64,000 nt of DNA from Desulfovibrionaceae bacterium (GTDB lineage Bacteria; Desulfobacterota; Desulfovibrionia; Desulfovibrionales; Desulfovibrionaceae). How positions within the stretch are numbered: position 1 is the first letter of the stretch; each line of letters begins with the position of its first letter. The DNA is taken from assembly GCA_910575755.1 (NCBI GenBank), contig CAJTFO010000002.1:434001-498000 (forward strand). The letters run 5' to 3'. A program made the position numbers and the translations under genes. The notes beneath the pieces are model-generated. The model was not told where the DNA came from, did no database searches, and saw only the letters and a program-made list of their open reading frames with translations. Shown piece by piece: positions 35,683-44,665 of the stretch.

Positions 35683-35698
35683 AGGCACGGGTGTTGCG
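35683..35698 (+). promoter_or_regulatory. Probable sigma-54 promoter upstream of adhE
   Basis: AGGCACGGGTGTTGCG: only the first base differs from TGGCACG-N4-TTGC, and the GG-N10-GC spacing is exact. It points toward adhE, 345 bases away; the predicted leader would contain the palindrome at 35780-35829. Confidence 0.5.
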
Positions 35699-35779
35699 TC
35701 CTCGAAATAAGTATTTGCACTGCTATGCACAAAAGTATTCATAGTATTTTTATTATTGATCAGTTCCAGGGACGAAACA

Positions 35780-35829
35780 CTATAGAATTTTTCGATTGAA
35801 ATATAAATTTCAATCGAAAAATTCTATAG
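35780..35829. repeat. Perfect 23-bp inverted repeat with 4-base loop
   Basis: Arms 35780-35802 and 35807-35829 (CTATAGAATTTTTCGATTGAAAT and its exact complement) around ATAA. The stem is AT-rich and has no following T-run outside itself. It could be a terminator of the PTS operon, an operator, or a cruciform-prone element. Its inner core resembles the repeat at 262-285. Confidence 0.75.
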
Positions 35830-35912
35830 CATGTTCATCTATATAAACACGGCAAACCTCAAGAGGTAAATGATGAACAGACGTAACAAGGCGATATGGT
35901 GCAATCACAAGA

Positions 35913-35941
35913 TTGTTTCAAGTTGATATTTTCAATATAAT
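35913..35941 (+). promoter_or_regulatory. Sigma-70 promoter of adhE
   Basis: TTGTTT, a 17-base spacer and a perfect TATAAT, with a predicted start about 105 bases before the adhE ATG. A TTGA...TCAA dyad lies in the spacer and could be an operator. Confidence 0.6.
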
Positions 35942-36052
35942 TCTGTATCTTGTCTTGATTATGAAATGAGTTCAAGATGTAGGGCGTTTTCGTTCTGCAA
36001 ATGTCTGGCAAGCGCCCCCCCGTATCCCTGAACCACAAGAATTGAGGCATAT

Positions 36053-38671
36053 ATGAACCCAGCTATCCGGCAACTGGATGAAATGATTACGCGTGTTCGC
36101 GCGGCGCAGGCCGTCTTCGCCCGTTATGATCAGAAACAGGTGGACGCCATCTTCCACCATGCGGCGGCCGCGGCCACGGCCAAGCGTATCGCGCTGGCCA
36201 AAATGGCCGTGGAGGAAACCGGCATGGGCATTCTTGAGGACAAGGTGATCAAGAATCACTTTGCCTCGGAGTACGTCTATAATAAATACAAAGACAGCAA
36301 AACCTGCGGGATCATTGAGGATGACCCGGTTTCCGGCTATCGTGAAATAGCCGCGCCCCTGGGGCTGGTGGCGGGCATCGTGCCCACGACCAACCCCACT
36401 TCCACAGCCATTTTCAAGGCCTTGCTCTGCCTCAAAACCCGCAACGGGATTATTCTTTCTCCGCATCCGCGCGCCAGGAACAGCACCAGGGCGGCGGCTA
36501 TGGTCATCCTGCGGGCCGCCGTGGAAGCCGGGGCCCCGGAAAACATCATTGACTGCCTGGAAGAGCCTTCGGCGGAACTGACCCAGCATCTTATGAGCCA
36601 TCGCGGCGTCAACCTGATTCTGGCCACCGGCGGACCGGGCATGGTGCGCGCGGCTTACAGCTCCGGCACGCCGGCCATCGGCGTGGGCGCGGGCAATACG
36701 CCGGTGGTCATCGACGCCACGGCGGATGTAAGGATGGCGGTCAATTCCATTCTGCTCAGCAAAACCTTTGACAACGGCATGATCTGCGCTTCGGAACAGA
36801 CTGTGGTGGCTGAGGCCGGTGTTGCCGACGCCGTGCGCGAGGAGTTCATCAAGCGGGGAGCCTGGTTTGCTGACGACGCGCAGAGCGAGGCGCTGGCCAA
36901 GACGCTCTTTGTGGACGGCGCGCTGAACAGCGCCATTGTGGGCCAGTCCGCCTCGAGCATTGCGGCCATGGCCGGGATCAGCGTGCCGGAGACGACCAAG
37001 GTGCTCATTGCCGAGCGTGCGGCGGTCAGGCCCGACGATCCCTTTGCGCATGAAAAACTCTCGCCCGTGCTGGGTTTTTATCGCGTGCCGGATTTCCCCA
37101 GCGCTGTGGACACGGCCCAGAGCCTGGTGCTGCTGGGCGGGGCCGGACACACCTCGGTGCTCTATACCCGCGAAAGCAATGCGGAACATATCCGGGCCTT
37201 TGAGGATGCCATGACCACCGGGCGGGTGCTGGTCAACATGCCGGCTTCACAGGGGGCCATCGGCGATGTTTACAACTTCCGTGTGGCGCCGTCCCTGACG
37301 TTGGGGTGCGGCAGCTGGGGCGGCAATTCCGTCAGCGAAAACATCGGGGTGAAGCATCTTATGAACGTCAAAACCGTGGCCTGCCGCCGTGAGAATATGC
37401 TCTGGTTCCGCGTGCCGCCCAGGATCTACTTCAAGCTTGGCGCCCTGCGTCCGGCCCTGGAGGAATACAGGGACCGCCGCCGGGCCTGCATCATTACGGA
37501 CACGACCATGGAAGAACTGGGGCATGTGCGCAAGGTCAGCGAAGTGCTGGAAAATATGGGCATGGAAGTGCGGGTTTTTTCCGGCGTCCAGCCTGACCCG
37601 GACATAGCCACGGCCCGAAAGGCGCTGGACATGGTCAATGCCTTTCAGCCGGATATGTTCATCGCGCTGGGCGGCGGCTCGCCCATGGATGCGGCCAAGA
37701 TCATCTGGCTGCTCTATGAGGTGCCGGACATCAGGTTTGAGGATATTGCCCTGCGCTTCATGGATATTCGCAAACGGGTGGTCTCTTTTCCGGATCTGGG
37801 TAAAAAGGCCGTGATGGCGGCCATTCCCACAACATCGGGCACGGGATCGGAGGTGACGCCCTTCGCCGTCATTACGGACAGCCGCACCGGCGTCAAATAC
37901 CCGGTGGCCGACTACGCCCTGACCCCGGATATGGCCATTGTGGACCCGGAATTTGTCATGGATCTGCCGCCCTCACTCATCGCCAACGCGGGGCTGGATG
38001 TGCTGACCCACGCCATTGAGGCGTATACCTCCACGCTGGCCAACAATTTTGCCGACGGTCAGGCCATGGAGGCCGTGCGCCTGGTATTCAAGTATCTGAG
38101 GCGCTCTTATGCCGGGGGCGAGGACCGGCTGATCCCGCGCGAAAAAATGCACTACGCGGCCACCATAGCGGGAATGGCCTTTGCCAACGCCTTTCTGGGC
38201 GTCTGTCACTCCCTGGCGCATACGCTGGGATCGTATTTCCATGTGCCGCATGGGCTGGCCAATGCCATCATGCTGTCCTATGTCATCGAATACAACGCCA
38301 CGGACACGCCCACCAAGCAGGGCATGCTGCCCCAGTACAAATATCCCTGGGTCAAGGGGCGTTATGCCCGCATGGCGGACATGCTGCACCTGGCTGACGA
38401 TGTGGAAGGCGACGGGCCCGAGGCCCGTGCGGAAAAGATGGCTCGCCTGGTGCGGGCTATTGAGGCGCTGAAGCGTGACCTGGGCATCCCGGCCTCGCTG
38501 CGTGAAGCCGGGATCGCCGAAGCTGATTTTCTGCAAAAGCTGGATGAAATGGCCGAACAGGCCTTTGACGACCAGTGCACGGTTGCCAATCCGCGCTATC
38601 CGCTCATTGCGGAATTGAAGGAGCTGTACCGCAAGGCCTACTACGGCGCGCCGCTGGCCTCCCTGGCCTGA
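36053..38671 (+). CDS. adhE: Bifunctional acetaldehyde-CoA/alcohol dehydrogenase
   Basis: An 872-residue fusion that converts acetyl-CoA to acetaldehyde and then ethanol, or the reverse. Residues 1-440 are the CoA-acylating aldehyde dehydrogenase, with the catalytic Cys245 in FDNGMICASEQ and the cofactor region GVGAGNTPVVID. Residues 455-872 are the iron-dependent alcohol dehydrogenase, with the NAD motif ALGGGSPMDAAK and metal ligands in DVLTHAIEAYTS, CHSLAHTLGSYFHVPHG. In sulfate reducers AdhE can serve ethanol oxidation or fermentation. It is monocistronic, with a strong terminator, and its upstream region points to dual sigma-54/sigma-70 control. Confidence 0.97.
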   Translation: MNPAIRQLDEMITRVRAAQAVFARYDQKQVDAIFHHAAAAATAKRIALAKMAVEETGMGILEDKVIKNHFASEYVYNKYKDSKTCGIIEDDPVSGYREIAAPLGLVAGIVPTTNPTSTAIFKALLCLKTRNGIILSPHPRARNSTRAAAMVILRAAVEAGAPENIIDCLEEPSAELTQHLMSHRGVNLILATGGPGMVRAAYSSGTPAIGVGAGNTPVVIDATADVRMAVNSILLSKTFDNGMICASEQTVVAEAGVADAVREEFIKRGAWFADDAQSEALAKTLFVDGALNSAIVGQSASSIAAMAGISVPETTKVLIAERAAVRPDDPFAHEKLSPVLGFYRVPDFPSAVDTAQSLVLLGGAGHTSVLYTRESNAEHIRAFEDAMTTGRVLVNMPASQGAIGDVYNFRVAPSLTLGCGSWGGNSVSENIGVKHLMNVKTVACRRENMLWFRVPPRIYFKLGALRPALEEYRDRRRACIITDTTMEELGHVRKVSEVLENMGMEVRVFSGVQPDPDIATARKALDMVNAFQPDMFIALGGGSPMDAAKIIWLLYEVPDIRFEDIALRFMDIRKRVVSFPDLGKKAVMAAIPTTSGTGSEVTPFAVITDSRTGVKYPVADYALTPDMAIVDPEFVMDLPPSLIANAGLDVLTHAIEAYTSTLANNFADGQAMEAVRLVFKYLRRSYAGGEDRLIPREKMHYAATIAGMAFANAFLGVCHSLAHTLGSYFHVPHGLANAIMLSYVIEYNATDTPTKQGMLPQYKYPWVKGRYARMADMLHLADDVEGDGPEARAEKMARLVRAIEALKRDLGIPASLREAGIAEADFLQKLDEMAEQAFDDQCTVANPRYPLIAELKELYRKAYYGAPLASLA

Positions 38672-38699
38672 GCAGTAACCATAAGGCTCCCGCATGATG

Positions 38700-38735
38700 A
38701 AAGGGCGCGCTCTCTGAAAAGAGAGCGCGCCCTTT
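38700..38735. terminator. Bidirectional terminator between adhE and the chemoreceptor
   Basis: Perfect 16-bp stem (arms 38700-38715 and 38720-38735) with a GAAA loop. The outer A/T pairs give U-runs on both strands. It separates convergent genes. Confidence 0.85.
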
Positions 38736-38758
38736 GACGGTCAGAAGGGGTGAGAAGG

Positions 38759-40873
38759 TTATGATTTTTTCATTTCCTGAATCAGGTCGGTAAGGGACTG
38801 CGCCTGAGCCGCCAGATCCGCCACCGCCTTGGCGGCTTCGGACATGGCGTTGGCGGTTTGCCTGGACATGTCGTTGACCGTGATGATGGAACGGTTGATT
38901 TCCTCGCTGGCGGCGGACTGTTCTTCGCTGGCGGTGGCGATGGCCTGAATCTGGTCAAAGGTGCCGTCCGCCGTGCTGACAATTTCCCGCAGGGCCGCGC
39001 CGGACTGATTGGCCAGTTCCGTGGCGTCGGCGATGCGCGACACGGCGTTGTCCACGGCCGCCATGCTTTTGGCCGTGCTTTCCTGAATGGCCTGGATGGC
39101 GTTGCTCACATCCTGGGTGGAGGACATGGTTTTTTCGGCCAGCTTGCGCACTTCGTCCGCCACCACGGCGAAGCCGCGTCCGGCCTCGCCGGCCCGCGCC
39201 GCCTCAATGGCCGCATTGAGGGCCAGCAGATTGGTCTGATCCGCGATATCGGAAATGACGCTCATGATCTGGGTAATGGCCTGCGCATGGGCCCCCAGTT
39301 GTTCCATCTCCTTTTTCAGATGCATGGAAACTTCCTGAACCTCGCCGATGCTCTGCACCACTTCATGCACAACCTGCGAGCCGGCTTCGGCACGCTGCTT
39401 GGTGTCGTTGGAAGCGCCGGAAGCATTGCTGGCGTTCCTGGCCACTTCCTGCACCGTGGCGTTCATTTCGTTCATGGCCGTGGCCGCTTCGGAAAGATGC
39501 TGCGCGGATTCGGAAGCGGTTCTGTCCGACTGCTCAATCTGGGAGGAAAGCTGGGTGGAGGCGGAGGAGATGATATCCACCATGCCTTCCAGTTGTCCGG
39601 CCGCGGCCAGCATGCCTTCCCGCTTGGCGCTTTCGGCCCTGCGGGCCGCCTCTTCGGCCCGGCTCATGGCTTCCTGGGCCTCTTCCGTGGCTTTCTGGGC
39701 TTCCTGTGATTTGCGCTGGGCGGCGCTGATATTTTCCTTCAGACTGGTCACCATCTGACGCAGATCATCCGCCAGCATGCCGAGTTCGTCGGTGCTGTGC
39801 ACATCCAGGGTTCTTTCCAGGTCGCCGCCGGCAACAGCCTGGGCGAATATCTGCGTGGTCACCAGAGGCTTGACGATCATCCGGGTGGTAAACAGGGAAA
39901 TGCCGATGCCGAGAAGGATGACGCCGGCCAGAATCATGATCGTTCGCGTCGTGGCGTCGCTCAGCGTGTCATCAGCTCCGTTGGCCTGCTTCGTGGTGTC
40001 GACGGCGACGGCGTCGCTCAGCTTGCGGGTCTGCTGCTTGAGGCTGTTGTACGCCTCGACTCTGACTTTTGAGGTTTCCACAAACTGTTCATGAATTTCC
40101 AGCAGCTGATAGATCTGCCTGCCCAGGTTCTCTGTGGCGGCGATGGCGTTTTTCAGCAGATCGCGGTATTCCTGATTTTCAAATTTGCCCTGCAACTGTT
40201 CCAGGCTGGCAAGAATGCTCTTGAAATCCCCCGTGATTTCGCCAAGCATCTTCTCATCGTTGTTATTCTGGGCAATCAGCACTTTCTTGATGAGATTGCC
40301 CACATGCGTGAGGTCGGCGGAAGCCGAAGCCAGATGCTGCGCATATGTGGCGGCCAGAGTGGCCTGACCCGCTTCCATGAGCTGGCGCGATTCTTTGCCC
40401 AGAGCGTTGATAAGCGCTTCCAGACTTCCTTCGGCGGCCTTGCCGGCTTGCAGGCCGGCCATATTGTTCTGCTGCGTCTTGCGAAGCAGGGCAATGCAGG
40501 TGCGCATACGTTCCAGATAGGTGTCCAGAGATTTGGGGAAGTTCTGCAGAAACGCGCCCGTGTTCTTGTACGGATTTTTATTCTGCAGGGCTTGCAGTTT
40601 CGCGATATTGCCTTTGACAGTTTCAGTATGCCTTTCAAGGGACTTGATATCGGCATCGTTCTTTGAATTTTCAAAAATGAAATACAGATGCGCGTATTCC
40701 AGAACATTGCTTTCCAGCGCGGAAGTCACCAGGAAACGCGGAATCCGATCCTCGCTGATTTGCTTTGATGTCTGCACGCCTTCCTGCATGTCGGCAATGG
40801 CAAGATAGCCCAGCACCAACGTCAGCAACAGAATGATGCTGAATCCTCCGCCGATTTTTTTTCCTACGGTCAC
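38759..40873 (-). CDS. Methyl-accepting chemotaxis protein
   Basis: A 704-residue transmembrane receptor. TM1 is at residues 9-28 ([17 protein letters not shown]). A helical periplasmic sensor domain covers about residues 30-305, TM2 is near residue 315 ([18 protein letters not shown]), and the HAMP domain follows. The coiled-coil signalling domain carries the CheA/CheW contact tip ([20 protein letters not shown] then [15 protein letters not shown]). The start is GTG, seven bases after AGGAGG. No C-terminal CheR tether pentapeptide is visible. The ligand is unknown. It is convergent with adhE. Confidence 0.95.
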   Translation of the reverse strand: MTVGKKIGGGFSIILLLTLVLGYLAIADMQEGVQTSKQISEDRIPRFLVTSALESNVLEYAHLYFIFENSKNDADIKSLERHTETVKGNIAKLQALQNKNPYKNTGAFLQNFPKSLDTYLERMRTCIALLRKTQQNNMAGLQAGKAAEGSLEALINALGKESRQLMEAGQATLAATYAQHLASASADLTHVGNLIKKVLIAQNNNDEKMLGEITGDFKSILASLEQLQGKFENQEYRDLLKNAIAATENLGRQIYQLLEIHEQFVETSKVRVEAYNSLKQQTRKLSDAVAVDTTKQANGADDTLSDATTRTIMILAGVILLGIGISLFTTRMIVKPLVTTQIFAQAVAGGDLERTLDVHSTDELGMLADDLRQMVTSLKENISAAQRKSQEAQKATEEAQEAMSRAEEAARRAESAKREGMLAAAGQLEGMVDIISSASTQLSSQIEQSDRTASESAQHLSEAATAMNEMNATVQEVARNASNASGASNDTKQRAEAGSQVVHEVVQSIGEVQEVSMHLKKEMEQLGAHAQAITQIMSVISDIADQTNLLALNAAIEAARAGEAGRGFAVVADEVRKLAEKTMSSTQDVSNAIQAIQESTAKSMAAVDNAVSRIADATELANQSGAALREIVSTADGTFDQIQAIATASEEQSAASEEINRSIITVNDMSRQTANAMSEAAKAVADLAAQAQSLTDLIQEMKKS

Positions 40874-41579
40874 GTCAAGCCTCCTACGCGTCCTCTTTGT
40901 GATTACGTTCAGTATTTATCAAATGCCTGCGTCAAAGCTGGCTTTTTCCCGGCGCGGCGCAAAAAACAGTCCCGTAATGACCAGCCGCCGTGGCGCTTCC
41001 AGACGGCCTTTGCCGTGGCCTGGCGCTTTATCCGCGGCCGTTCGCGCGGCGGCGGGCAAAGGCGGCCTGTTCCCATTTTTTTCGCATTGCCTGTCAAAGA
41101 TGCAACTTTCAGTGATGAGCGTTTTAAGGAGCCAGAACCCAAAGAGAGCCCGGAACGGCGCGCGTCTCGCCGTCGTCCGGTCCGCCGTTCCGCTTCAGAC
41201 ACATCGTGGTATGCGGCATCGGAACGATCGCAGTCATGCAAGGCTGTGCAGGATGACCGCCAATTAATTTATCGGCAATATCTGGCCTGATATTAGCATC
41301 ATTCCGTGTTCTTTTTTTATCAAAAATATTTTTGTAAAAAATTCAGTGTGTTGCCATGATAAAAAAGAAAAAATTTTAATTTCCGAATCGTTGCCCGGAT
41401 GACCGGCCCGTCTGCGGATTCGGAGCGGCATGCCTTCGGTGTCCGCCCGCCGCCGGGCCGTGTCGGATCTGTCCGACCATGTTCAGCGGTATGAGCCGGG
41501 CGCGCTGTCCTTCTTTCCGCCTTGACGGCTGCGGTTGCGAACCGTACATTCCGGCTAGTTCATATTGCAAGGAGTTGCC
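40874..41579. other. Intergenic region chemoreceptor-fhs, no gene seen
   Basis: About 700 bases between divergent genes. Frames of 60-140 codons exist but lack start signals and known motifs. The 41280-41380 part is very AT-rich, with a CAAAAATATTTTTG dyad, and probably contains the fhs promoter. I could not assign clear -35 and -10 boxes. Confidence 0.5.
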
Positions 41580-43358
41580 ATGACGCTTGACCCCACCAAA
41601 AATCCCGATTGGAAAATCGCGCAGGATGCCGAATCGCGCATGAAGACCGTGGAAAGCCTGGCCGCTGAAATGGGCCTGGAACCCCAGGAACTGCTGCCTT
41701 ACGGACGCCATATGGGCAAAGTGGAGCAGCAGGCGGTGCTGGAGCGTCTGGCCGGGCGGCCTGACGGCAAATATGTGGATGTGACGGCCATCACCCCCAC
41801 GCCTCTGGGCGAGGGCAAGTCCACCACCACCATCGGCCTGGTTCAGGGCCTGGCCCGGCGGGGGGCGCGATCTTCGGCGGCCATCCGGCAGCCTTCGGGC
41901 GGGCCCACTATGGGCATGAAGGGGTCGGCCGCGGGCGGCGGCCTGTCGCAGTGCATTCCTCTGACGCCGTATTCTCTCAATTTCACCGGCGATATTCATG
42001 CCGTGGGGGCGGCCCACAATCTGGCCATGACCGCCCTGACCGCGCGCATGCAGCACGAACGCAATTACGATGACGCCACCCTGGCGCGCCTTTCGGGCAT
42101 GCGCCGCCTGAACGTGGACCCCACGCGGGTGGGCATGGGCTGGGTCATGGATTTCTGCGCTCAGGCCCTGCGCAACGTGATTATCGGCATTGAGGGGGAC
42201 GGCCGGCGCAACGACGGCTTTATGATGCGCTCGCATTTCGACATCACCGTGGCTTCGGAAGTCATGTCCATTCTCTCCGTGTCGCGCGACCTGCGTGACC
42301 TGCGCGAACGCATGGGCCGGATAGTTGTCGCTCTGGATCGCGACGGCAAGCCCGTGACCACGGCTGATCTGGAAGTGGCCGGGGCCATGACAGCCTGGCT
42401 GGTGGAAGCCGTCAAACCCAATCTGATTCAGACCATTGAGGGGCAGCCCGTGCTGGTGCATACCGGGCCTTTCGGCAATATCGCTCTGGGCCAGAGTTCG
42501 GTCATCGCCGATCGTGTGGGCCTCAAACTCAGCGACATACATGTGACGGAGTCCGGCTTTGCCGCTGAAATGGGCTATGAGAAGTTCTGGAACCTGAAAT
42601 GCCGTTACAGCGGCCTTACGCCGGATGCGGCGGTCATTGTGGCCACAGTGCGCGCGCTCAAGAGCCACGGCGGCGCGCCCCAGCCCCGGCCCGGTCGTCC
42701 CCTGCCCGAAGCCTATACCCATGAGGATGTGGGCCTGGTGGAAGCGGGCTGCGTCAACCTGCTGCACCACATCGGCATTGTACGCCGTTCCGGTGTGCCT
42801 TCCGTGGTCTGCATCAATAAATTTCATACCGACAGTGCGGCGGAAATTGCGGCCATCCGCCGCATTTGCGAAACGGCCGGAGCCCGTGTGGCCGTGTCCG
42901 AACACTGGGAAAAGGGCGGCGACGGCGCGCTGGAACTGGCTGATGCGGTCATGGACGCCTGCAATTCCGATCAACGGAATTTCAAGCCTCTGTATGACTG
43001 GAGCCTGCCGCTGACCGAACGTATTGCCTGCATTGCCCGCGAGGTTTACGGGGCCGACGGCGTGGATTTTGATCCCCTGGCTGCGCAACGTCTGAAAGAT
43101 TTGCAGGAGCGCCCCGATGCCGATGAGCTGGGCGTGTGCATGGTCAAGACCCAGTATTCCCTGTCCGACGATCCGACACGCAGGGGCGTGCCCACCTCCT
43201 GGCGGCTGCATGTGCGCGACGTGCTGCTGTTCGGCGGGGCGGGCCTGGTCTGCCCGGTTTCCGGCGACATCAGCCTGATGCCCGGCACGGGTTCGCATCC
43301 TTCGTTCCGCAATATTGACGTGGATGTGAACACGGGCAAGGTCACGGGTTTGTTTTAA
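41580..43358 (+). CDS. fhs: Formate-tetrahydrofolate ligase
   Basis: A 592-residue enzyme making 10-formyl-tetrahydrofolate from formate, ATP and tetrahydrofolate. The ATP loop TPTPLGEGKSTTTIGL lies at residues 73-88, followed by RQPSGGPTMGMKGSAAGGGL. Other family blocks are HFDITVASEVMSIL and the C-terminal DISLMPGTGSHPSFRNIDVD. It is slightly longer than the usual 555-560 residues, through a short N-terminal extension and a longer middle. AAGGAG precedes the ATG. It links C1 metabolism to purine and Met synthesis; no folD is adjacent. Confidence 0.96.
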   Translation: MTLDPTKNPDWKIAQDAESRMKTVESLAAEMGLEPQELLPYGRHMGKVEQQAVLERLAGRPDGKYVDVTAITPTPLGEGKSTTTIGLVQGLARRGARSSAAIRQPSGGPTMGMKGSAAGGGLSQCIPLTPYSLNFTGDIHAVGAAHNLAMTALTARMQHERNYDDATLARLSGMRRLNVDPTRVGMGWVMDFCAQALRNVIIGIEGDGRRNDGFMMRSHFDITVASEVMSILSVSRDLRDLRERMGRIVVALDRDGKPVTTADLEVAGAMTAWLVEAVKPNLIQTIEGQPVLVHTGPFGNIALGQSSVIADRVGLKLSDIHVTESGFAAEMGYEKFWNLKCRYSGLTPDAAVIVATVRALKSHGGAPQPRPGRPLPEAYTHEDVGLVEAGCVNLLHHIGIVRRSGVPSVVCINKFHTDSAAEIAAIRRICETAGARVAVSEHWEKGGDGALELADAVMDACNSDQRNFKPLYDWSLPLTERIACIAREVYGADGVDFDPLAAQRLKDLQERPDADELGVCMVKTQYSLSDDPTRRGVPTSWRLHVRDVLLFGGAGLVCPVSGDISLMPGTGSHPSFRNIDVDVNTGKVTGLF

Positions 43359-43485
43359 CCCCTCCCTGCCTTTGTTTCCGCATGGCTTTTGGCGGCAAGA
43401 CAGCTTCCTGCCGCCAAAGCCTCTGGAGGGTGAGCAAGGTGTTGACATTCCGCAACAACCAGGCGGCGGGAGGGGGCAGACGGTC

Positions 43486-44508
43486 ATGGTCGGATCTTTG
43501 ATGTCCCCCGCGGCCGCCTCCGGGCCTGCTGCAAGACGCATGACGCCCGAAACCGTGGACGTGGCGGTCAATATTTTTGCCAAGCCTTTTCAGACCGCTT
43601 TGTCCCTGTTGTCGCTGCTCAGGCACAGTGGCGAACATGTGGGGGTGATCTGGCTGCAATTCGAGCCATATGGCTCACGCTACGATACGATTACGCCCTA
43701 TTACATCGCCCATTATCTGCGGGAGCGTCTGGGCGAGCGCTGCCGGGTGTTTCAGCCTGAGTTCTGGCTGGCGCGCGAAGCCGTTGACCCGACGCGGCTT
43801 GACGATGCGGCTTACCGCTTCAGTATCCGTTACCAGTACGCCTTTGAGCACAGCCAGAGCCGCAAGCTGTTTTTGATGCACAATGATGTGCTGGTGTTCC
43901 GCGATATTCTGGGCGCCATGCTGCGGGAAATGGGCGACGCCTTCGCTGTGGGCCTGCTTGGCCAATGCTGGAACTGCCCGGCCCATCGGGAGGAACTGAC
44001 GCGCGAAGTCATGGGCCGCGCCGCATGCGGGCCCTTGTCGTATGCTGAATTTCAGCCGGATTACGCGGCCTTGTGCCGCCTGTATGCCCTGGCGCGTCAA
44101 CGCGGTATTTTTGTCCGACCGTATGACGAGGGTTTTGCGGATATCTTTGCGCGGCGTCCCTGGCCCCTGCCGGAATGCCGGATCAATGAGTGGGCCTGTC
44201 TGCTGGATCTGGAAAAGACCCGTCCGCACTGCGCTCCGTTCGGTCCTTCGCTGCCGCCCGGGGCATTCCAGCAATGCGGCGCTACACACCTGGATACCGC
44301 CGTGCCCTGGTTCCGGGACATGCACGCTCTGGGCCTGCGCGCCAGGCATTTTGAGCTTCAAAGCTATCTGAAACACTGGGTGGGCACAGGCAACAAGAGT
44401 GCCCGGCGCTACGCTCTGGCCGAATCAAATGCCCTGAAGCTGCTGCGACGACATTATCCTGAGTATCTTCAATGGCTGGAGAAAAAAAGCGGGCACAGTT
44501 TCCATTAA
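43486..44508 (+). CDS. Hypothetical protein, possibly polysaccharide-related
   Basis: A 340-residue soluble protein I cannot place. Visible features are an N-terminal strand-helix unit (ETVDVAVNIFAKPFQTALSL), a hydrophobic strand ending in an acidic pair (LFLMHNDVLVFRDILGAML) reminiscent of the Asp-x-Asp region of GT-A glycosyltransferases but not matching it, and a C-terminal helical part ending in a basic tail. The start is uncertain: the ATG used follows GGGAGGGGG at about ten bases; MSPAAA (43501) and MTPETV (43540) are alternatives. Its position before two glycosyltransferases and the rhamnose genes suggests envelope carbohydrate metabolism. Confidence 0.7.
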   Translation: MVGSLMSPAAASGPAARRMTPETVDVAVNIFAKPFQTALSLLSLLRHSGEHVGVIWLQFEPYGSRYDTITPYYIAHYLRERLGERCRVFQPEFWLAREAVDPTRLDDAAYRFSIRYQYAFEHSQSRKLFLMHNDVLVFRDILGAMLREMGDAFAVGLLGQCWNCPAHREELTREVMGRAACGPLSYAEFQPDYAALCRLYALARQRGIFVRPYDEGFADIFARRPWPLPECRINEWACLLDLEKTRPHCAPFGPSLPPGAFQQCGATHLDTAVPWFRDMHALGLRARHFELQSYLKHWVGTGNKSARRYALAESNALKLLRRHYPEYLQWLEKKSGHSFH

Positions 44509-44665
44509 AGAATTTTCAGTGAAAATGCTCTGCCGGCAGCGCGAGCCGGCCCCGGCAGACGCGAACAATTCTTGCCGGGATTCTCTGCAATTGTCTGGAG
44601 AAAGCTTATTCAATCAGATTGCATGTGGGATATCCTCCTAAAACATATAAGTAGAGCGATATATC

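Larger units (their letters stand above)
35599..36052. other. Intergenic regulatory region PTS-adhE
   Basis: About 450 AT-rich bases without a gene. In order it holds a near-consensus sigma-54 promoter (35683-35698), a perfect 23-bp inverted repeat (35780-35829), a sigma-70 promoter (35913-35941), a TTGA-TATTT-TCAA dyad inside that promoter's spacer, and a leader of about 100 bases to adhE. Confidence 0.65.

Noticed and set aside
40909..41290. Frames of 90-144 codons in the chemoreceptor-fhs gap
   Set aside because: All are Arg/Ser-rich with no ribosome binding site; three frames overlap in the same bases, which is typical of non-coding GC-rich DNA.
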